A stretch of 53,670 bases of DNA from Clostridium sp. AF37-5 (GCF_003477605.1 NZ_QUDR01000021.1:1-53670); one strand, 5' to 3'; positions 33,329 to 43,219 are shown, counted from the stretch's first letter. Notes: generated by a model not told the origin, from the sequence alone. Translations and numbers: made by a program.

Positions 33329-34702
33329 CTACTTTTCCTTACAACAAAGTTTTTCCAACGTATCGATTACCACCCGGTCATTTTTAATCCGCAAATTCTT
33401 ATCCAATTCCATCATCCGGCATATCAGTTGAAAATAACCTTTTCGAATTTTTACTCCATGCTTTTTAGGTGGTATTAATTCTGTTTTTTTTGACGACAAT
33501 CTTGTGAGTGCGTCTGTCGGGACATGCCCCGTCAATAAATAATAAAATGTTGCTCCCATAGCGTAAATATCCGTCCAAGCTCCTTCATCTTTCGGAATGC
33601 CTTCTTTTGCCGTGCGATACTGCTCCGGCGCAGCATAATTCTTTTTTAAAAAGGCAGCCTGCAAAACCGGTTGTTTGTCCGTCATATACTTTGCCGCTCC
33701 GAAATCAATTAAAACCACTGTACCCTCTTTGGTACAAATAAGATTGCCCGGCGAAATATCACCATGCACAACATAGTTTTCATGAATCGTACAAAGAGCT
33801 TTCATGACCGACAGAATAATCTCCACCGCTTTCCTTTCGGAATAAGGCTCATACTGTCTTTTTTTCATTCTTCTTCCCACACTGTCTCCCTGCAAATATT
33901 CCATCACAAGGTACACCGTATCATTGGCTGAAAACACATCATATATCGTAACAATATTTTGTGCATGAATGAATTTGGCAGTTATTTTGGCTTCTTTCAA
34001 AAAACTCTTTTTTCCATAAAGAAAAGCATTTAAATATCTGGAATTTTTCACCTCCAAAGCATCCGCTTCCCGCTCTGCCCATTCCGACGGAAAATACTCC
34101 TTTACCGCCACATTTCTCTGAAGCAGTAAATCCTCACAAAGATAAGTGATTCCAAAACCACCCACACCAATGCAGCCAATCACCCGGTATCTTTCATCTA
34201 AAAGAGTATCTTCTGAAAGTACATGTTCCGGCTTTTGTTTTTCATTTAAGTATTCCAGTTTTTGAATGACCTGTTTGGGATTTTCTTTTGGCAGCATAAT
34301 CCATGACAAAAAATCTTTTTTATCCATATCTTCCTTCATGGAAAATACCAGCACATAGACTTGTTCAACCGGAAACATGGAGAGCACCACAGGACATCCT
34401 TCCTTATCTCTTTGCTGTGAAAATCCCCACGCAATCTGTAACAATTGTGTAAGACTTCCGCCAACCGAAGTTATCATATAGCATCGGATATCCAGTAAAC
34501 TGTCATAGGTGCGCCAGATTACAAAATCTTTTTTCTTTAAATAACAATTCCCAAGCAAAAATCGTTTAGCAATAATTTTCCCCTGATGCCAGCCGTTTTT
34601 GTCTTCTTCTAAGGGCTTTTGCGGACTCCAGCCACAAACCGGACATTCGTCTCTTTCTCTGTCCCATTCCACAAAACAGCCCATGCAAGCCTTTACCTCC
34701 AT
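33329..34702 (-). CDS. Ser/Thr kinase, non-RD, with degenerate extra N-lobe
   Basis: The 457-residue cytoplasmic protein starts with a zinc ribbon (Cys6, Cys9, Cys20, Cys23). Residues about 41-150 resemble a decayed kinase N-lobe: 'GKIIAKRFLLGNCY' and 'VIWRTYDSL' match the start of the other kinases, but the glycine loop and Lys are gone. A full kinase domain follows (about 166-445): 'CIGVGGFGITYLCED', Lys201 in 'VAVKEYFP', 'HGDISPGN' (313-320) and 'DFGAA' (333). The Arg of HRD is Gly, making it a non-RD kinase; Asp315 and Asn320 remain, so activity without activation-loop phosphorylation is possible. AGGAGG precedes the ATG. No membrane helix. Confidence 0.87.
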   Translation of the reverse strand: MEVKACMGCFVEWDRERDECPVCGWSPQKPLEEDKNGWHQGKIIAKRFLLGNCYLKKKDFVIWRTYDSLLDIRCYMITSVGGSLTQLLQIAWGFSQQRDKEGCPVVLSMFPVEQVYVLVFSMKEDMDKKDFLSWIMLPKENPKQVIQKLEYLNEKQKPEHVLSEDTLLDERYRVIGCIGVGGFGITYLCEDLLLQRNVAVKEYFPSEWAEREADALEVKNSRYLNAFLYGKKSFLKEAKITAKFIHAQNIVTIYDVFSANDTVYLVMEYLQGDSVGRRMKKRQYEPYSERKAVEIILSVMKALCTIHENYVVHGDISPGNLICTKEGTVVLIDFGAAKYMTDKQPVLQAAFLKKNYAAPEQYRTAKEGIPKDEGAWTDIYAMGATFYYLLTGHVPTDALTRLSSKKTELIPPKKHGVKIRKGYFQLICRMMELDKNLRIKNDRVVIDTLEKLCCKEK

Positions 34703-34711
34703 GCCATCCTC

Positions 34712-35752
34712 CTATGATTGTTTTTCCTTTTCTCCTGAAAGTACCTCACCGTATAAGTCATAATACAAATCTGCCATTCGCTGATACCTATCCTCTATCT
34801 GCACCGATAATCCCTTTTTAACGGCCTGAGATTTTTCTTCCGAAACATTCACACCCATTTGCTGCAGACTAACCATTTTGTCTTCACTCACCCGTTCATA
34901 GGCACGCTGTGGTTTCCTGCCGGTCAGCAGATAAAAAATGCTGCCGCACAAACTGTAAACATCGGTCCATGGACCTTGTTTTCCATGAGAGTCATATTGC
35001 TCAATCGGTGCATAACCATGCTTCAGTAAAACGGAATGATCCTTTCCTGAGTGGTATTCTTTGGCTGCACCAAAATCAATAACTTTTGCTCTTCCCTCTC
35101 TGGTTACCATAATATTATCTGGGCTAATATCCCGGTGGATAATATTTTCCTTGTGTACCTCGTTGAGTGCCGCAATCACTTCTTTTAACATCGGAAATAA
35201 AACATCGGGTGGAATCTTACCGCCCAATTGCTTGGCATACCGGCGCAAATCAATTCCTTCAATATATTCCATAACAATATATGCCGTATTATTTCCATAG
35301 AAAAAATCACGGACCGAAACAATTCCGGACATCGTATAAAAATGCGATAAATTTTCTGCTTCTTTGATATATGTTTGCAGCCCATGCTGATACGCGTATT
35401 TTGCCTGCTCCGTATTTTCTGTAAAAACGTTTAAGGTGGCGGTTAAGGACGAGTGTGATATCGTTTCCGTAATTCCCCGCGAAGCAACTCCTCTTGGAAA
35501 ATATTCTTTAATACACACCCGCTTGCTCTGATAAAAATCCCAGCCAATATAAGTAATACCAAAGCCACCTACACCAATCACTTTTCCTACAAGATATTTA
35601 CCATTTAATATCTCATAAGGCGGCAGACTATTTTTCACCTGCTGATACGCCGGCAAATAAAATCCGCAGTATGGACAGGGTTCTTTTGGCATATTTAATT
35701 CTTTCATGCATCCCATGCATAAAACATTGGGGTCTACCAGTCTTTTTGCCAT
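34712..35752 (-). CDS. Cytoplasmic Ser/Thr kinase with zinc ribbon
   Basis: The 346-residue protein has an N-terminal zinc ribbon (Cys12, Cys15, Cys26, Cys29) and one kinase domain (about 46-335). Glycine loop 'VIGVGGFGITYIGWD', Lys82 in 'VCIKEYFP', 'HRDISPDNI' (206-214), 'DFGAA' (227-231) and 'YAPIEQY' in place of APE are all intact. It has no membrane helix and no outer domain, so it should act on soluble partners and is the simplest kinase of the operon. Substrates are probably the FHA proteins or sister kinases encoded around it. Nine bases separate it from the non-RD kinase gene. Confidence 0.93.
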   Translation of the reverse strand: MAKRLVDPNVLCMGCMKELNMPKEPCPYCGFYLPAYQQVKNSLPPYEILNGKYLVGKVIGVGGFGITYIGWDFYQSKRVCIKEYFPRGVASRGITETISHSSLTATLNVFTENTEQAKYAYQHGLQTYIKEAENLSHFYTMSGIVSVRDFFYGNNTAYIVMEYIEGIDLRRYAKQLGGKIPPDVLFPMLKEVIAALNEVHKENIIHRDISPDNIMVTREGRAKVIDFGAAKEYHSGKDHSVLLKHGYAPIEQYDSHGKQGPWTDVYSLCGSIFYLLTGRKPQRAYERVSEDKMVSLQQMGVNVSEEKSQAVKKGLSVQIEDRYQRMADLYYDLYGEVLSGEKEKQS

Positions 35753-35779
35753 TATTTTTCACTCTCCCGTCTGCTGTCA

Positions 35780-37735
35780 TTAACCATCCACAACTTCATC
35801 GGCATCTCCTTCTGTAAAATCTACTTCATCTTCATCGGATGGTTTCTTTTTCACACTTTTCTTTTTCATGCTTTTGGGCTTTGTTGTAGCCGAACTTGGC
35901 ACCGGTGTCTGTGTAGGCTCCGGTGTCGGCTCTACCCCTTTGCTCTTTACTAAGGTAATCTGTTTGTCCTCCCGGATATTAATGATTTGTCCTTTCTCAG
36001 GAAGCTGGGAATCCACTTTTCCTTTTGATACAGTCGAATAATTCTTACCACTTTTTACAACAACAGGAACCGTTATTCCTCGCGCCTTCAAAAGTGCCTT
36101 AGCCTCATTTACAGACAGTCCTGTAAGTTTTGGCATTTTTTTCTCGTAATCACTTTTTTTACCAACCGAATAAACGAGCACAACCGGGGAAGCCGATTCT
36201 CCCTTGGTATACACTTCTCCCGCACCAACGGTCTGCGATACCAGTGACCTATTCGGGATTTCATCCGAATAAGTCTCTTCTACCGTCACTGCAATTCCCT
36301 TATCCTCAAAATAGCGAACCGCATCCTCTCTTGTCATAGAAGCACAATCCTTCATTGTAAATTTATTCGTACCACCACTTACCGTAAACTGTACCGATGT
36401 ATCGCCTGACACAGCACTTCCTTCGACTACACTCTGCTCAATTACCGTGTCCTCTTCTTTTTGTGTATCGTACTCATAGATTGGCTCGGAAATATTTTTA
36501 ATTCCCGTATTGTTTAACAACTGCTTGGCTTCCTCCAAACTTTTTCCAGTGCAGTCCGGCATTGCCTTCATCTGTTCTGAAGTCTGAACCTTCGCATTGT
36601 TTTGTTTCACATACCATGTCACCGCTCCTGCCATCGCACCTGCCAGTCCTATGACGCATAAGATTAAGAGCACTTTCGTACCTGTTTTCATTGCCAAAAG
36701 ATGTGAAACCAATCGCCCATGCTCCGGTGGCGGCGGTGGTAAAATCCACTCCGGCTCATATACCGGCTGGAAGTTCTGTCCACCAAGCGCCTCCATAAAA
36801 TCCCCTGCCGTCTGCAAACGATACTGTGGCTTCACATTAAGACAGCACATCATAGCAAGTTCTGCCTGCTCCGGAAGTTCAATTCCCATACTGGATGGTG
36901 GAATCAGTGAGTCCTCGTTTACCCGGTTATTTGCCGGAATCGGTTTCATTCCTGTCAACATACGATAAAACAATGCTGCCACAGCATACAAATCCGTATA
37001 AGGCCCCTGTGGTGCCGTTTTACTGTACTGCTCAATCGGTGCGTAGCCCTGTTTCAATACGATTTCTGTTCGTATATTAGCAAGCTCTGACGCATGTTTT
37101 GCGGCACCAAAATCAATTAATTTGATAACACCTTCATTGGTGACAAATACATTATCCGGTGCAATATCACGATGAAGCACACCTCTTTTATGAATGTCTT
37201 TTAACGTATGCAGTACCGTAAGAATAACTCTTCTGCACCACTCATAATCCTTCTTGTTACCGGACTGTTTGAGAATTGATTTTACATCCATTCCCTCTAA
37301 ATACTCCATCACAATATAACCGGTTCCATTCTGCTCAAAAAACGTATATATTGCCACTACGCCTTTGATGTCCTGAAGGTTTGCAACACTCCTTGCTTCC
37401 TCCAAAAAGCTTTGAAGTCCTGTCCGGAAATGGTGAGCCGATTTTGCATCTTTTGGTCGAACGGTAATTCCATCCGAATCCCTTTCACAAATCTGTCCGG
37501 GATAAAATTCCTTAATTGCCACTTTGCATAAAAGCGTCTCGTTCCAGCCAATGTATGTGTTTCCAAATCCACCGGAACCAATTGCCTTCCCCACAATAAA
37601 TTTGTTCTGCAGCACCGTTCCCGGCTGTAAAAACTGCGGCGGTACGGCTTCCAAATCCAAAGATGCTCCACAGTGTGGACAAGTATGTAATTTTTCATTT
37701 TCTATTGGCTGCATACAGCCGTAACATCGTTTCAT
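35780..37735 (-). CDS. Receptor Ser/Thr kinase with three PASTA domains
   Basis: The 651-residue protein has a zinc ribbon (Cys4, Cys7, Cys19, Cys22), a kinase domain (about 38-320), a Pro-rich stretch, a membrane helix (about 353-376) and three extracellular PASTA-like units (about 391-455, 458-525, 533-597), then a Thr/Pro- and Lys-rich acidic tail. Catalytic residues are present: 'AIGSGGFGNTYIGW', Lys75 in 'VAIKEFYP', 'HRDIAPDNV' (188-196), 'DFGAA' (208-212). It is laid out like PrkC/PknB wall-sensing kinases apart from the added zinc ribbon. PASTA units bind muropeptides or lipid II in characterised members, so this is the best candidate for wall sensing in the operon. Confidence 0.93.
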   Translation of the reverse strand: MKRCYGCMQPIENEKLHTCPHCGASLDLEAVPPQFLQPGTVLQNKFIVGKAIGSGGFGNTYIGWNETLLCKVAIKEFYPGQICERDSDGITVRPKDAKSAHHFRTGLQSFLEEARSVANLQDIKGVVAIYTFFEQNGTGYIVMEYLEGMDVKSILKQSGNKKDYEWCRRVILTVLHTLKDIHKRGVLHRDIAPDNVFVTNEGVIKLIDFGAAKHASELANIRTEIVLKQGYAPIEQYSKTAPQGPYTDLYAVAALFYRMLTGMKPIPANNRVNEDSLIPPSSMGIELPEQAELAMMCCLNVKPQYRLQTAGDFMEALGGQNFQPVYEPEWILPPPPPEHGRLVSHLLAMKTGTKVLLILCVIGLAGAMAGAVTWYVKQNNAKVQTSEQMKAMPDCTGKSLEEAKQLLNNTGIKNISEPIYEYDTQKEEDTVIEQSVVEGSAVSGDTSVQFTVSGGTNKFTMKDCASMTREDAVRYFEDKGIAVTVEETYSDEIPNRSLVSQTVGAGEVYTKGESASPVVLVYSVGKKSDYEKKMPKLTGLSVNEAKALLKARGITVPVVVKSGKNYSTVSKGKVDSQLPEKGQIINIREDKQITLVKSKGVEPTPEPTQTPVPSSATTKPKSMKKKSVKKKPSDEDEVDFTEGDADEVVDG

Positions 37736-37761
37736 AAGATTCCTTTCTTTGACGATAGTTT

Positions 37762-39897
37762 CTATTCATTTATTACAGTATCAACATCTTTACTCGCACT
37801 ATCAGGTTTTTGGGTCGTTTTTGGCTTTGCAGGTTGTGAATCCCTCTGCTTAGGCACACTAGTTGCCTGTGGCACCGGCGTTGCATTTGCCTTTGTCTCA
37901 ATCACAATCTTATACTTTCCATCCTTTTTAAATACCTTTTCCGGTTTTCCATCCACAAGTGCATATACATTTGTAATCACCGCATTACTTTCCGGACCTT
38001 TTATCGTCACATCATAGCTATATGAAATATCCTTTAAAGCACTCTTTACCGCTACCGGACTTTTTCCGGACCAGGAAACCAGTTTATAAACCGTATCAAA
38101 TGGAAGTTCACTTGTTTTACTGTCATCAAACGTCTGTCCCGCTGCAATATTCTGGTTTACAATATAGCCAACCCCTTTGACGGAATCTAACGATACATAA
38201 GCAGCATTATAAGAAGGAGTTTCCTTTCCAATGAATTTCTTGCCTCTGTACTTAGCAAGTTTTACACTGTTAATATATCTTCCACGGAAATTCTTCATAA
38301 CATCCTTAAAATATGGGCTCACATAATAGTAAATGGCATCCACATCTTTTAAATCAAAAAAGGTATCTTTCTTTTGACCGCGAATCTCTTTGGCAGAAAT
38401 AAATTTTCCTTTAACTGTTATGCCATAAACATCCCGGTAATTCTGGCGGTTACTGTCAACCGCATCCTCACCTAACCCTTCCGTTGCCTCTTTACATTTG
38501 TCACTGCTAAGTTTTAAATACGTCGCTAACGAGTCCACGTTACCATTCATATTTTCCGCCACCGTTCCATAGTTACAGCGTTTACTCGTAACTAAAGAGC
38601 ACAGAATCTTTTTATCTTTTCCCAGTGTTCTTCCGCTTACCGGATTCTGCACAGATATAATTTCATCCTCTTGATTTGGGTCATACATAACGGCATTTAC
38701 TTTCAGAGAAACCCCATCTTTTTTCACAAGTTCTTCCGCATTTCCATACGTCTTACCAATGATATTGGCAGCTCTCACTTCCGTACTGTCTCCCGTGTCA
38801 ATGGTATCCGTCATTTTCTGGTAAGTAACAACTCCGCCAACACCGACAATCACACAGGCTAACACAGCAACTAAGCCTTTTGCCCACTTCGGGAATTTAC
38901 CCACATCATTTTTCTTATTTTTTACATGAATCCGCTTAACCTGAGCACTGTTTAATTCTTCTAAAAATACCTGTGCCGACGGCGTACGGTCTTTCTGATA
39001 CACATTAAGTGCATTCATCATCGCATTCTCTATATTTTGCGGAATGGAGATTCCTAACTGCGTTGGTGTTTTTAATTCATCTAACAAAGCTCTATCGACA
39101 GACTCTACCGGCACCTTGCCTGTAATCATTCGATACATCACTGCTCCCAGTGCATAAACATCGGTCCATGGGCCGCGGACGCCACGGCTTCGATACTGCT
39201 CCTCCGGTGCATAACCCTGTTTCAAAATAATCGCAAGGCTCTTGGAATTTGCCGTCGTAACATAACGGGTTGCTCCAAAGTCCATCAGTTTAATCTCTCC
39301 CTCCGCCGTAACAACAATAGTTTCCGGTGAGATATCACAATGGATAATGTCAAGCGGATGCACCTGACATAAGCCGGTGAGAATTTTAACAATAAATGCT
39401 TTCGCTTCCTCAGCAGAAAAAACCTTGCCATCATCAAGAATCTGCTGCAACGTTTCCCCTTCCACATATTCAGAGATTACATAACCGGTATCATTTTCCG
39501 CAACACAGTCATATACCTTGGCAATTCCTTCTACCGCATTTAAGTGCTGTATCCGGTTTGCCTCATTCAAAAATGTCGTAAGTCCCTGCTCAAACTGTTC
39601 AAGCGCATCACCGGAGTAAATCGTAACTTCTGTTTCCCCTTCTGCGCGGGTTGAAAAATCGCTTGGTAGATACTCTTTCACAAACACTTTCCGGTTGTGC
39701 TCAGCATCCATTCCCAAATAGGTAACCGTATATCCACCATAGCGGATAACACGCCCCACAATATATTTTCCACCCACTACGGTTCCCGGGTCTAGATAAT
39801 ACGACTCCTGACGCAGTGTCGTTTCATCGTAACCACAATGCGGACATGTCGTACAATTATCCTCTATATTCGTCATACAACCCATACATAATTTCAT
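37762..39897 (-). CDS. Probable pseudokinase receptor with PASTA-like domain
   Basis: The 711-residue protein has a zinc ribbon (Cys4, Cys7, Cys18, Cys21), a kinase-fold domain (about 37-320), a membrane helix (about 340-358), a PASTA-like unit (about 375-440), a large unrecognised outer region (about 440-655) and a Pro/Lys-rich tail. The ATP loop is altered ('VIRYGGYTVTYLG'), Lys74 is kept, but the catalytic loop reads 'HCDISPETIV' (186-195): Arg is Cys and the metal-binding Asn is Thr193. 'MDFGAT' is kept. Activity is doubtful, and a scaffold or allosteric partner for the intact PASTA kinase encoded next to it is the likely role. An active atypical kinase cannot be excluded. Confidence 0.85.
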   Translation of the reverse strand: MKLCMGCMTNIEDNCTTCPHCGYDETTLRQESYYLDPGTVVGGKYIVGRVIRYGGYTVTYLGMDAEHNRKVFVKEYLPSDFSTRAEGETEVTIYSGDALEQFEQGLTTFLNEANRIQHLNAVEGIAKVYDCVAENDTGYVISEYVEGETLQQILDDGKVFSAEEAKAFIVKILTGLCQVHPLDIIHCDISPETIVVTAEGEIKLMDFGATRYVTTANSKSLAIILKQGYAPEEQYRSRGVRGPWTDVYALGAVMYRMITGKVPVESVDRALLDELKTPTQLGISIPQNIENAMMNALNVYQKDRTPSAQVFLEELNSAQVKRIHVKNKKNDVGKFPKWAKGLVAVLACVIVGVGGVVTYQKMTDTIDTGDSTEVRAANIIGKTYGNAEELVKKDGVSLKVNAVMYDPNQEDEIISVQNPVSGRTLGKDKKILCSLVTSKRCNYGTVAENMNGNVDSLATYLKLSSDKCKEATEGLGEDAVDSNRQNYRDVYGITVKGKFISAKEIRGQKKDTFFDLKDVDAIYYYVSPYFKDVMKNFRGRYINSVKLAKYRGKKFIGKETPSYNAAYVSLDSVKGVGYIVNQNIAAGQTFDDSKTSELPFDTVYKLVSWSGKSPVAVKSALKDISYSYDVTIKGPESNAVITNVYALVDGKPEKVFKKDGKYKIVIETKANATPVPQATSVPKQRDSQPAKPKTTQKPDSASKDVDTVINE

Positions 39898-39916
39898 GTC
39901 TGACTTCCTCCTTTTT

Positions 39917-40804
39917 CTATGCCTTTATCTTCACCGGTTTTGACTCAACGGTTATATCTCCATATTTTGCACGAAGTTTGAAATAGCGGTAAGTTCCTTT
40001 TTTCATATTGATTTTTGCACCGCTTTTCTTACTTATGGATTTCACTACTTTTAACTGACTCTTTTTCTTTCCTACTAACACTTCTATTTTCCCTGGTTTT
40101 GCAAAACCTTTCCCATAGGAATACGACAATTTGAATGAACGGTACACGCCTTCAATATATCGCTTTGCCTTTCCCCGTACATATTTAATTTTCGGTGTCG
40201 GCAGATTACAGGATAAGGTGACCGGAAGTGCCGCCAGTTCTTTTGTCTCTCCCTCTTTGGTCTCCATCAGTTTTACAGAAAGATTTTTTTCTCCCAGAAA
40301 ACATTTTTTCAAACGGAGAAAATTTCCCAATTTACTGTAAGTAAGATATTTTTCATCACCTTTAGTAAGCGAAACATCCAACCATAAATTTTCTTTTTGC
40401 GGAAGTTTTCCAAAGAAATACTCTAATGACAAATTTTTATTAAGTGTCAATTTTCCATTGTCAATATAAGAAACATTGATGAGGCGCCACTCTTTTTCTT
40501 CCGAAGAATCGGTTTCTGTATAGGCACAGCGATATAGGGATATACCAATTGGCTCTACACCAAAAACAGCACTGTTTTTAGTCGTTTCCAGCCAGTTTCC
40601 TCCGTCTTTTTGGAAACGGAATTTGCCTGCATTAACCCCCGTCAACTCAACTTTAGTCTCAAACTGGTCTTTCGCTTCATTATAAACAGGGGCATTGTCC
40701 GAATCTACAACTTGAAATTCTTCCGCACGTACCTCACCTGCCGGAGCTAAACTGCCTGCCACAAGGGCGAACATCATAAAACCTGATAAAATCTGTTTTC
40801 TCAT
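39917..40804 (-). CDS. Secreted protein of unknown function
   Basis: The ATG at 40804 is used; a TTG four codons earlier lies directly on the ribosome-site-like AAAGGA. The 295-residue protein has a signal peptide (about 1-28, ending VRAEE). Its beta-rich mature part has several Tyr/Lys-rich strands and a very basic C-terminal third ('GKGFAKPGKIEVLVGKKKSQ', then 'KGTYRYFKLRAKYGDITV'), reminiscent of the C-terminal wall-facing modules of the BIG2 proteins in this window. I recognise no catalytic motif. It sits between the FHA-ABC exporter and the pseudokinase receptor, so it may be an outer ligand of a kinase ectodomain. Confidence 0.65.
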   Translation of the reverse strand: MRKQILSGFMMFALVAGSLAPAGEVRAEEFQVVDSDNAPVYNEAKDQFETKVELTGVNAGKFRFQKDGGNWLETTKNSAVFGVEPIGISLYRCAYTETDSSEEKEWRLINVSYIDNGKLTLNKNLSLEYFFGKLPQKENLWLDVSLTKGDEKYLTYSKLGNFLRLKKCFLGEKNLSVKLMETKEGETKELAALPVTLSCNLPTPKIKYVRGKAKRYIEGVYRSFKLSYSYGKGFAKPGKIEVLVGKKKSQLKVVKSISKKSGAKINMKKGTYRYFKLRAKYGDITVESKPVKIKA

Positions 40805-40825
40805 TTCTCTTACCAATCCTTTCTT

Positions 40826-43219
40826 TTAACGTTTATCTTTTTTCAAATTTCTAAGAACAAAGGTACTTGCCACACCGCATATCAGCATGATAAGAAGCAA
40901 AATAAGCCAAGTATGCCATAAATGCTCCGATGTTCTTACAAAAAAGTCTTCATATGGTTTTGCCGGAATTTTCATCAATTTCCCGGTTTCTGTCTCAATT
41001 TCTTTATACGGAAGAGCATTCAAATCTGCTGTATTTCCAAGACACTCCATCGACCATCGGCTGACCGTGATTTTGGAAATGACAAGTGCCCCGTCACCTA
41101 GCGCAAATAAAACTCCGGAAAATAATAACTGAACAATTAACACAAACGGTGCAAATGCCATAGCCCGGTCTGCATTGCGCACAAGAGACGATACAATCAA
41201 TCCCATCGATGCCGAAGCAAATATCGTAAGCACCATAGTCAGCCAGATTTCCATTCCCGGATGACTGCCCCAAATAGTTCCTCCTTTGGCAGTATGCTCT
41301 AATAAGTTCAAGAAAATAGTGGTCAAAAGCGTCGCCTGTATAAGACAAATAATTCCCTGAACAATGTATTTGGACAACACATAGCCGGACAACCGCAAAT
41401 TTCCCATATACTCTCTTTTGAGAATGGCTCTCTCCTTACACACTTCCTGAATCGTGTTAAACAATCCAATCCATATGCCGGAACAGGAAAGGGCAAATAA
41501 AATTGACTTTGTATCATCAAAGTTTACAAAAGTTCCTTCCTGCGCCACCAAAAACAATAAAAGTGCAATGGCAACCGGCTGAACCAATAACAAAAGCAGT
41601 CTTGAATAATCATTTTTAATTAAGTTCATATACCGTGCCGTCAAGACTCGCAGCTGCTTAAACCACGAAACATTTCGCCTTGCGGAATTTTTTATAAACA
41701 TATCTTCTGCCTTTGTAAGTGCGGGTTCTTCCTGCCTTTTCTGCCAGTAATTTTGCAGATAATAGCCATTCCAGTTATCTGTATTTACAGCAAGTTCATT
41801 GTAGATTTCCACTAAATCCTGTTTTCCGAAATATTCATTCATTTCCGAAGGTGGTCCACAATAACAAATCTTTCCTCTCGGTCCCATAAAAATCACCTTG
41901 TCGCACAAGTGAATACTCTGTGTAGTATGTGTTACCATGATGATTGTCTTGCCTTCACTCTTTGACAACGAAGCCAATGTATGCATCAGACTTTGTTCCG
42001 TATCCGGATCTAAACCGGATGTTGGTTCATCTAAGAAAAATAATCCGGGGTCAGCCAGCAATTCAACGGCTATACTAGCTCTCTTTTTCTGACCACCGCT
42101 TAATTTTCTGATATAGGTATCCGCATGTTGCGTAAGGTCTACCATCTCAAGCACCTTATAAATCCGCAGTTCCATTTCTGCCCTTGTTGTGTCGGATGGC
42201 ATTTTCATTTTTGCTGTATATAACAGCATCTTTTTCAGTTTCAGATTTTCGTAAATAATATCCTGCTGCGGAACAAAGCCAATCATGTTTTTCAAACTAT
42301 TGAAATTCCTTCTAAGGTCAATTCCATTACAGAAAACATTTCCTTCAATATCTCGGTCAAAGCCGCTCATAGCATTCATTACCGTCGTTTTTCCAGCACC
42401 GGAACCTCCGATAATTGCTACAAACTCATTGCTGCCAATATCGCCATAAACCTGATTAAGAATTTTCTTTCGTCCGGCACCTCTGCCTACCTCTTTGGAA
42501 ATATTTTCAAGCCGGAGAGACACACCGCTCATAGCCCCTTGGTACAACAATTTTCCATCGACAACAAAGAATAAAAAGTTTGCAATCTGAATCATGTCTT
42601 TTTCTGCAATCTGCTCATCGCGGTTTACTCTTTTGCCATTGACATATACGCCATTCATGCTGCCATAATCGATGATGGTATACACACCATTCTGGTTCAT
42701 GATTGCTGCATGCTTTCTCGAAATTCCAGGGCTGTCCATCACAATCGTATTGTCATTGCCACGTCCAATCAGTGTAAGTCCCTCGGATAAAGTCTGGCAC
42801 TGCCATGCACTTTTTTGCAGTGAATCTGTCAGTATAATAACTGCCGATTGATTTGACACATGATTTTTTGCATCAATACGGAGAATCCAGTCTCCCGATT
42901 CTTTCTGATAATACTTTCTCGGCTTCATACATTCATAAATTTCACCACGGTATAAATACGTTCCATTGGTACTTCCCACATCACCAACATAGGTTTTTCC
43001 ATTTGCAAATTTAATTTTTCCATGGACTCCCGAAATGGTCGACATGGGGATTACAATATCACAACGGTCTGGGTCTCTTCCGAACAAAATACGGTCTTTT
43101 CCAAATACCTTCAAATCGTAATCATAAAAGTTTGTACCAGCAAGTACAATCATCCGGCTTGTCTGCCTGTTTTCCGAATGCGGACTTCCTACATATTGTG
43201 TTTGTTGTAGCTGTTCCAT
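40826..43219 (-). CDS. ABC transporter half with two FHA domains
   Basis: The 797-residue protein has FHA1 (about 25-100: 'ILFGRDPDRCDIVIP', 'ISGVHGKI', 'VGSTNGTYLY') and FHA2 (about 128-222: 'TLIGRGNDNTIVMD', 'ISRKHAAI', 'YGSMNGVYVNGKRV'). An ABCG-type nucleotide-binding domain follows (about 235-470) with Walker A 'GGSGAGKTT' (271-279), signature 'LSGGQKKR' (373-380), Walker B 'LFFLDEPTSG' (about 393-402) and the H-loop His. Six membrane helices of the ABC2 type complete it (about 540-790). It has the same plan as mycobacterial Rv1747, whose FHA domains are bound after phosphorylation by PknF. It is probably an exporter gated by the operon's kinases; the substrate is unknown. Confidence 0.93.
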   Translation of the reverse strand: MEQLQQTQYVGSPHSENRQTSRMIVLAGTNFYDYDLKVFGKDRILFGRDPDRCDIVIPMSTISGVHGKIKFANGKTYVGDVGSTNGTYLYRGEIYECMKPRKYYQKESGDWILRIDAKNHVSNQSAVIILTDSLQKSAWQCQTLSEGLTLIGRGNDNTIVMDSPGISRKHAAIMNQNGVYTIIDYGSMNGVYVNGKRVNRDEQIAEKDMIQIANFLFFVVDGKLLYQGAMSGVSLRLENISKEVGRGAGRKKILNQVYGDIGSNEFVAIIGGSGAGKTTVMNAMSGFDRDIEGNVFCNGIDLRRNFNSLKNMIGFVPQQDIIYENLKLKKMLLYTAKMKMPSDTTRAEMELRIYKVLEMVDLTQHADTYIRKLSGGQKKRASIAVELLADPGLFFLDEPTSGLDPDTEQSLMHTLASLSKSEGKTIIMVTHTTQSIHLCDKVIFMGPRGKICYCGPPSEMNEYFGKQDLVEIYNELAVNTDNWNGYYLQNYWQKRQEEPALTKAEDMFIKNSARRNVSWFKQLRVLTARYMNLIKNDYSRLLLLLVQPVAIALLLFLVAQEGTFVNFDDTKSILFALSCSGIWIGLFNTIQEVCKERAILKREYMGNLRLSGYVLSKYIVQGIICLIQATLLTTIFLNLLEHTAKGGTIWGSHPGMEIWLTMVLTIFASASMGLIVSSLVRNADRAMAFAPFVLIVQLLFSGVLFALGDGALVISKITVSRWSMECLGNTADLNALPYKEIETETGKLMKIPAKPYEDFFVRTSEHLWHTWLILLLIMLICGVASTFVLRNLKKDKR

